The translations under genes were made by a program, and so were the position numbers. Shown in pieces: positions 63,522 through 64,000 of a DNA stretch of 64,000 bases (positions are counted from its first letter, which is position 1; each line of letters opens with the position of its first letter). The notes below the pieces were generated by a model. It ran no database searches. It was not told where the DNA came from and saw nothing but the letters and a program-made list of their open reading frames with translations. This DNA comes from Pelagimonas sp. (GTDB taxonomy: Bacteria; Pseudomonadota; Alphaproteobacteria; Rhodobacterales; Rhodobacteraceae). Location: contig JAOARQ010000044.1 in NCBI GenBank assembly GCA_025210455.1, forward strand, positions 1 to 64,000, read 5' to 3'.

Positions 63522-63925
63522 CAGACTGTTTCCTCGGCCAATGGCGTGATCATCCCCACGATATTGCCTTCGCCGTCTTCCACATAGGCAAAGCGCCCGA
63601 TGCCCGGCATGCTGGTGGGCGGCATTGCCTCAGCGCCGCCATTGGCCAAGGCCCAGGCATAGCGTTCATCGCAGTCGATAACTTCGAATGTCATGGTGCC
63701 ACCGCGCACGGGAGATCCGGGCGCCGCAGCCGCGCCCATGCGGCGCATCATCCCACCTGTCAGCCCGCCTTCCGGATCTTCTGGTGCAGAAAAGCCGGGG
63801 CCGCTGATCAGATGATAGCCCACATCTTCGCCCATAGGCGCGGGGGATAGAACCCAGTCAAACAACCCTTCATAAAAGGCCTTGGCGCGATCAATATCAT
63901 CGACATGGATCTCAAAATGCGGCAT
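63521..63925 (-). CDS. VOC (glyoxalase/bleomycin-resistance) family protein
   Basis: A 134-residue vicinal-oxygen-chelate fold protein from ATG 63925 (MPHFEIHVDDIDRAKAFYEGLF), with metal-ligand candidates His3 or His7 region and Glu in YVEDGEGNIVGM. Members are metalloenzymes or binding proteins; the substrate is unknown. The start overlaps the stop of pdhA (TGATG), and its stop overlaps the 59-residue ORF. Confidence 0.83.
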   Translation of the reverse strand: MPHFEIHVDDIDRAKAFYEGLFDWVLSPAPMGEDVGYHLISGPGFSAPEDPEGGLTGGMMRRMGAAAAPGSPVRGGTMTFEVIDCDERYAWALANGGAEAMPPTSMPGIGRFAYVEDGEGNIVGMITPLAEETV

Positions 63926-64000
63926 CAGCGCGCCTCCGCGTAGATATCTGTCCAAAGCTCGTCCAGCGCTGGCTCCGGGCTTTCGCGCGAGAAATCCGCC
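63925..64000 (-). CDS. pdhA: Pyruvate dehydrogenase E1 alpha subunit, C-terminal end (3' partial gene)
   Basis: Only the last 24 codons lie in the window, ending ESPEPALDELWTDIYAEAR before TGA at 63927-63925. The ELWTDIY ending is typical of E1 alpha, and the place upstream of VOC, pdhB and pdhC fits. The stop overlaps the VOC start (TGATG). Confidence 0.75.
   Translation of the reverse strand, partial: ADFSRESPEPALDELWTDIYAEAR

Overview
The window is chromosomal DNA of an alphaproteobacterium, almost certainly a marine Rhodobacterales (Roseobacter-group) species. The support is: a respiratory complex I operon interspersed with small lineage-specific genes and running into birA-coaX-rnj; a complete HK97-type gene transfer agent (GTA) cluster next to cysE; a pyruvate dehydrogenase operon whose E1 beta subunit carries its own lipoyl domain; and moderate-to-high GC. 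I do not assign a genus.

Layout. 1-15.4 kb, plus strand: the end of nuoE, then nuoF, G, H, I, J, K, L, M and N. Small accessory genes are interleaved: a helix-hairpin-helix protein, DUF5337-like and DUF5333-like proteins, two lipoprotein-like proteins, an acidic protein, a carboxymuconolactone-decarboxylase-like protein and a small membrane protein. 15.4-18.7 kb: birA, coaX and RNase J continue on the same strand. 18.7-27.4 kb, mostly minus strand: an RTX-like calcium-binding protein, a PilZ protein, a DEAD-box helicase, two tandem paralogous glycosyltransferases, then tgt (plus), a sugar-epimerase-like protein and a GT8 glycosyltransferase. 27.4-31.0 kb: lon with a likely heat-shock promoter and structured leader, an HU-like protein with a histone-H1-like tail, and tRNA-Val(TAC). 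31.0-33.4 kb, minus: a retropepsin-like membrane protease, MarC and a LysR regulator.

33.4-38.0 kb is the most distinctive accessory block. A LysR gene is divergent from seven collinear genes: a Cys-nucleophile alpha/beta hydrolase, four NTF2/SnoaL-like proteins and two short-chain dehydrogenases. Four of the seven carry export signals, one of them a Tat signal on a dehydrogenase. This looks like an uncharacterised cell-envelope or periplasmic small-molecule pathway. 38.0-43.1 kb: an ABC-F ATPase, ndk, and an aminotransferase / PEP-mutase-like / TfoX-domain operon.

43.4-57.5 kb: a full GTA structural cluster (g1 to g15, including g3.5 and g10.1) with no frameshifts. It has a candidate promoter with phased direct repeats, and intercistronic hairpins after the terminase and capsid genes. 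57.7-60.3 kb: cysE and a methyl-accepting chemotaxis protein. 60.4-64 kb, minus: the pyruvate dehydrogenase operon (pdhA 3' end, VOC protein, an unlisted 59-aa ORF, pdhB, a 77-aa ORF, pdhC).

No IS element, integrase, CRISPR array or rRNA was seen. All functional calls rest on motif and family recognition by eye; no database search was run.
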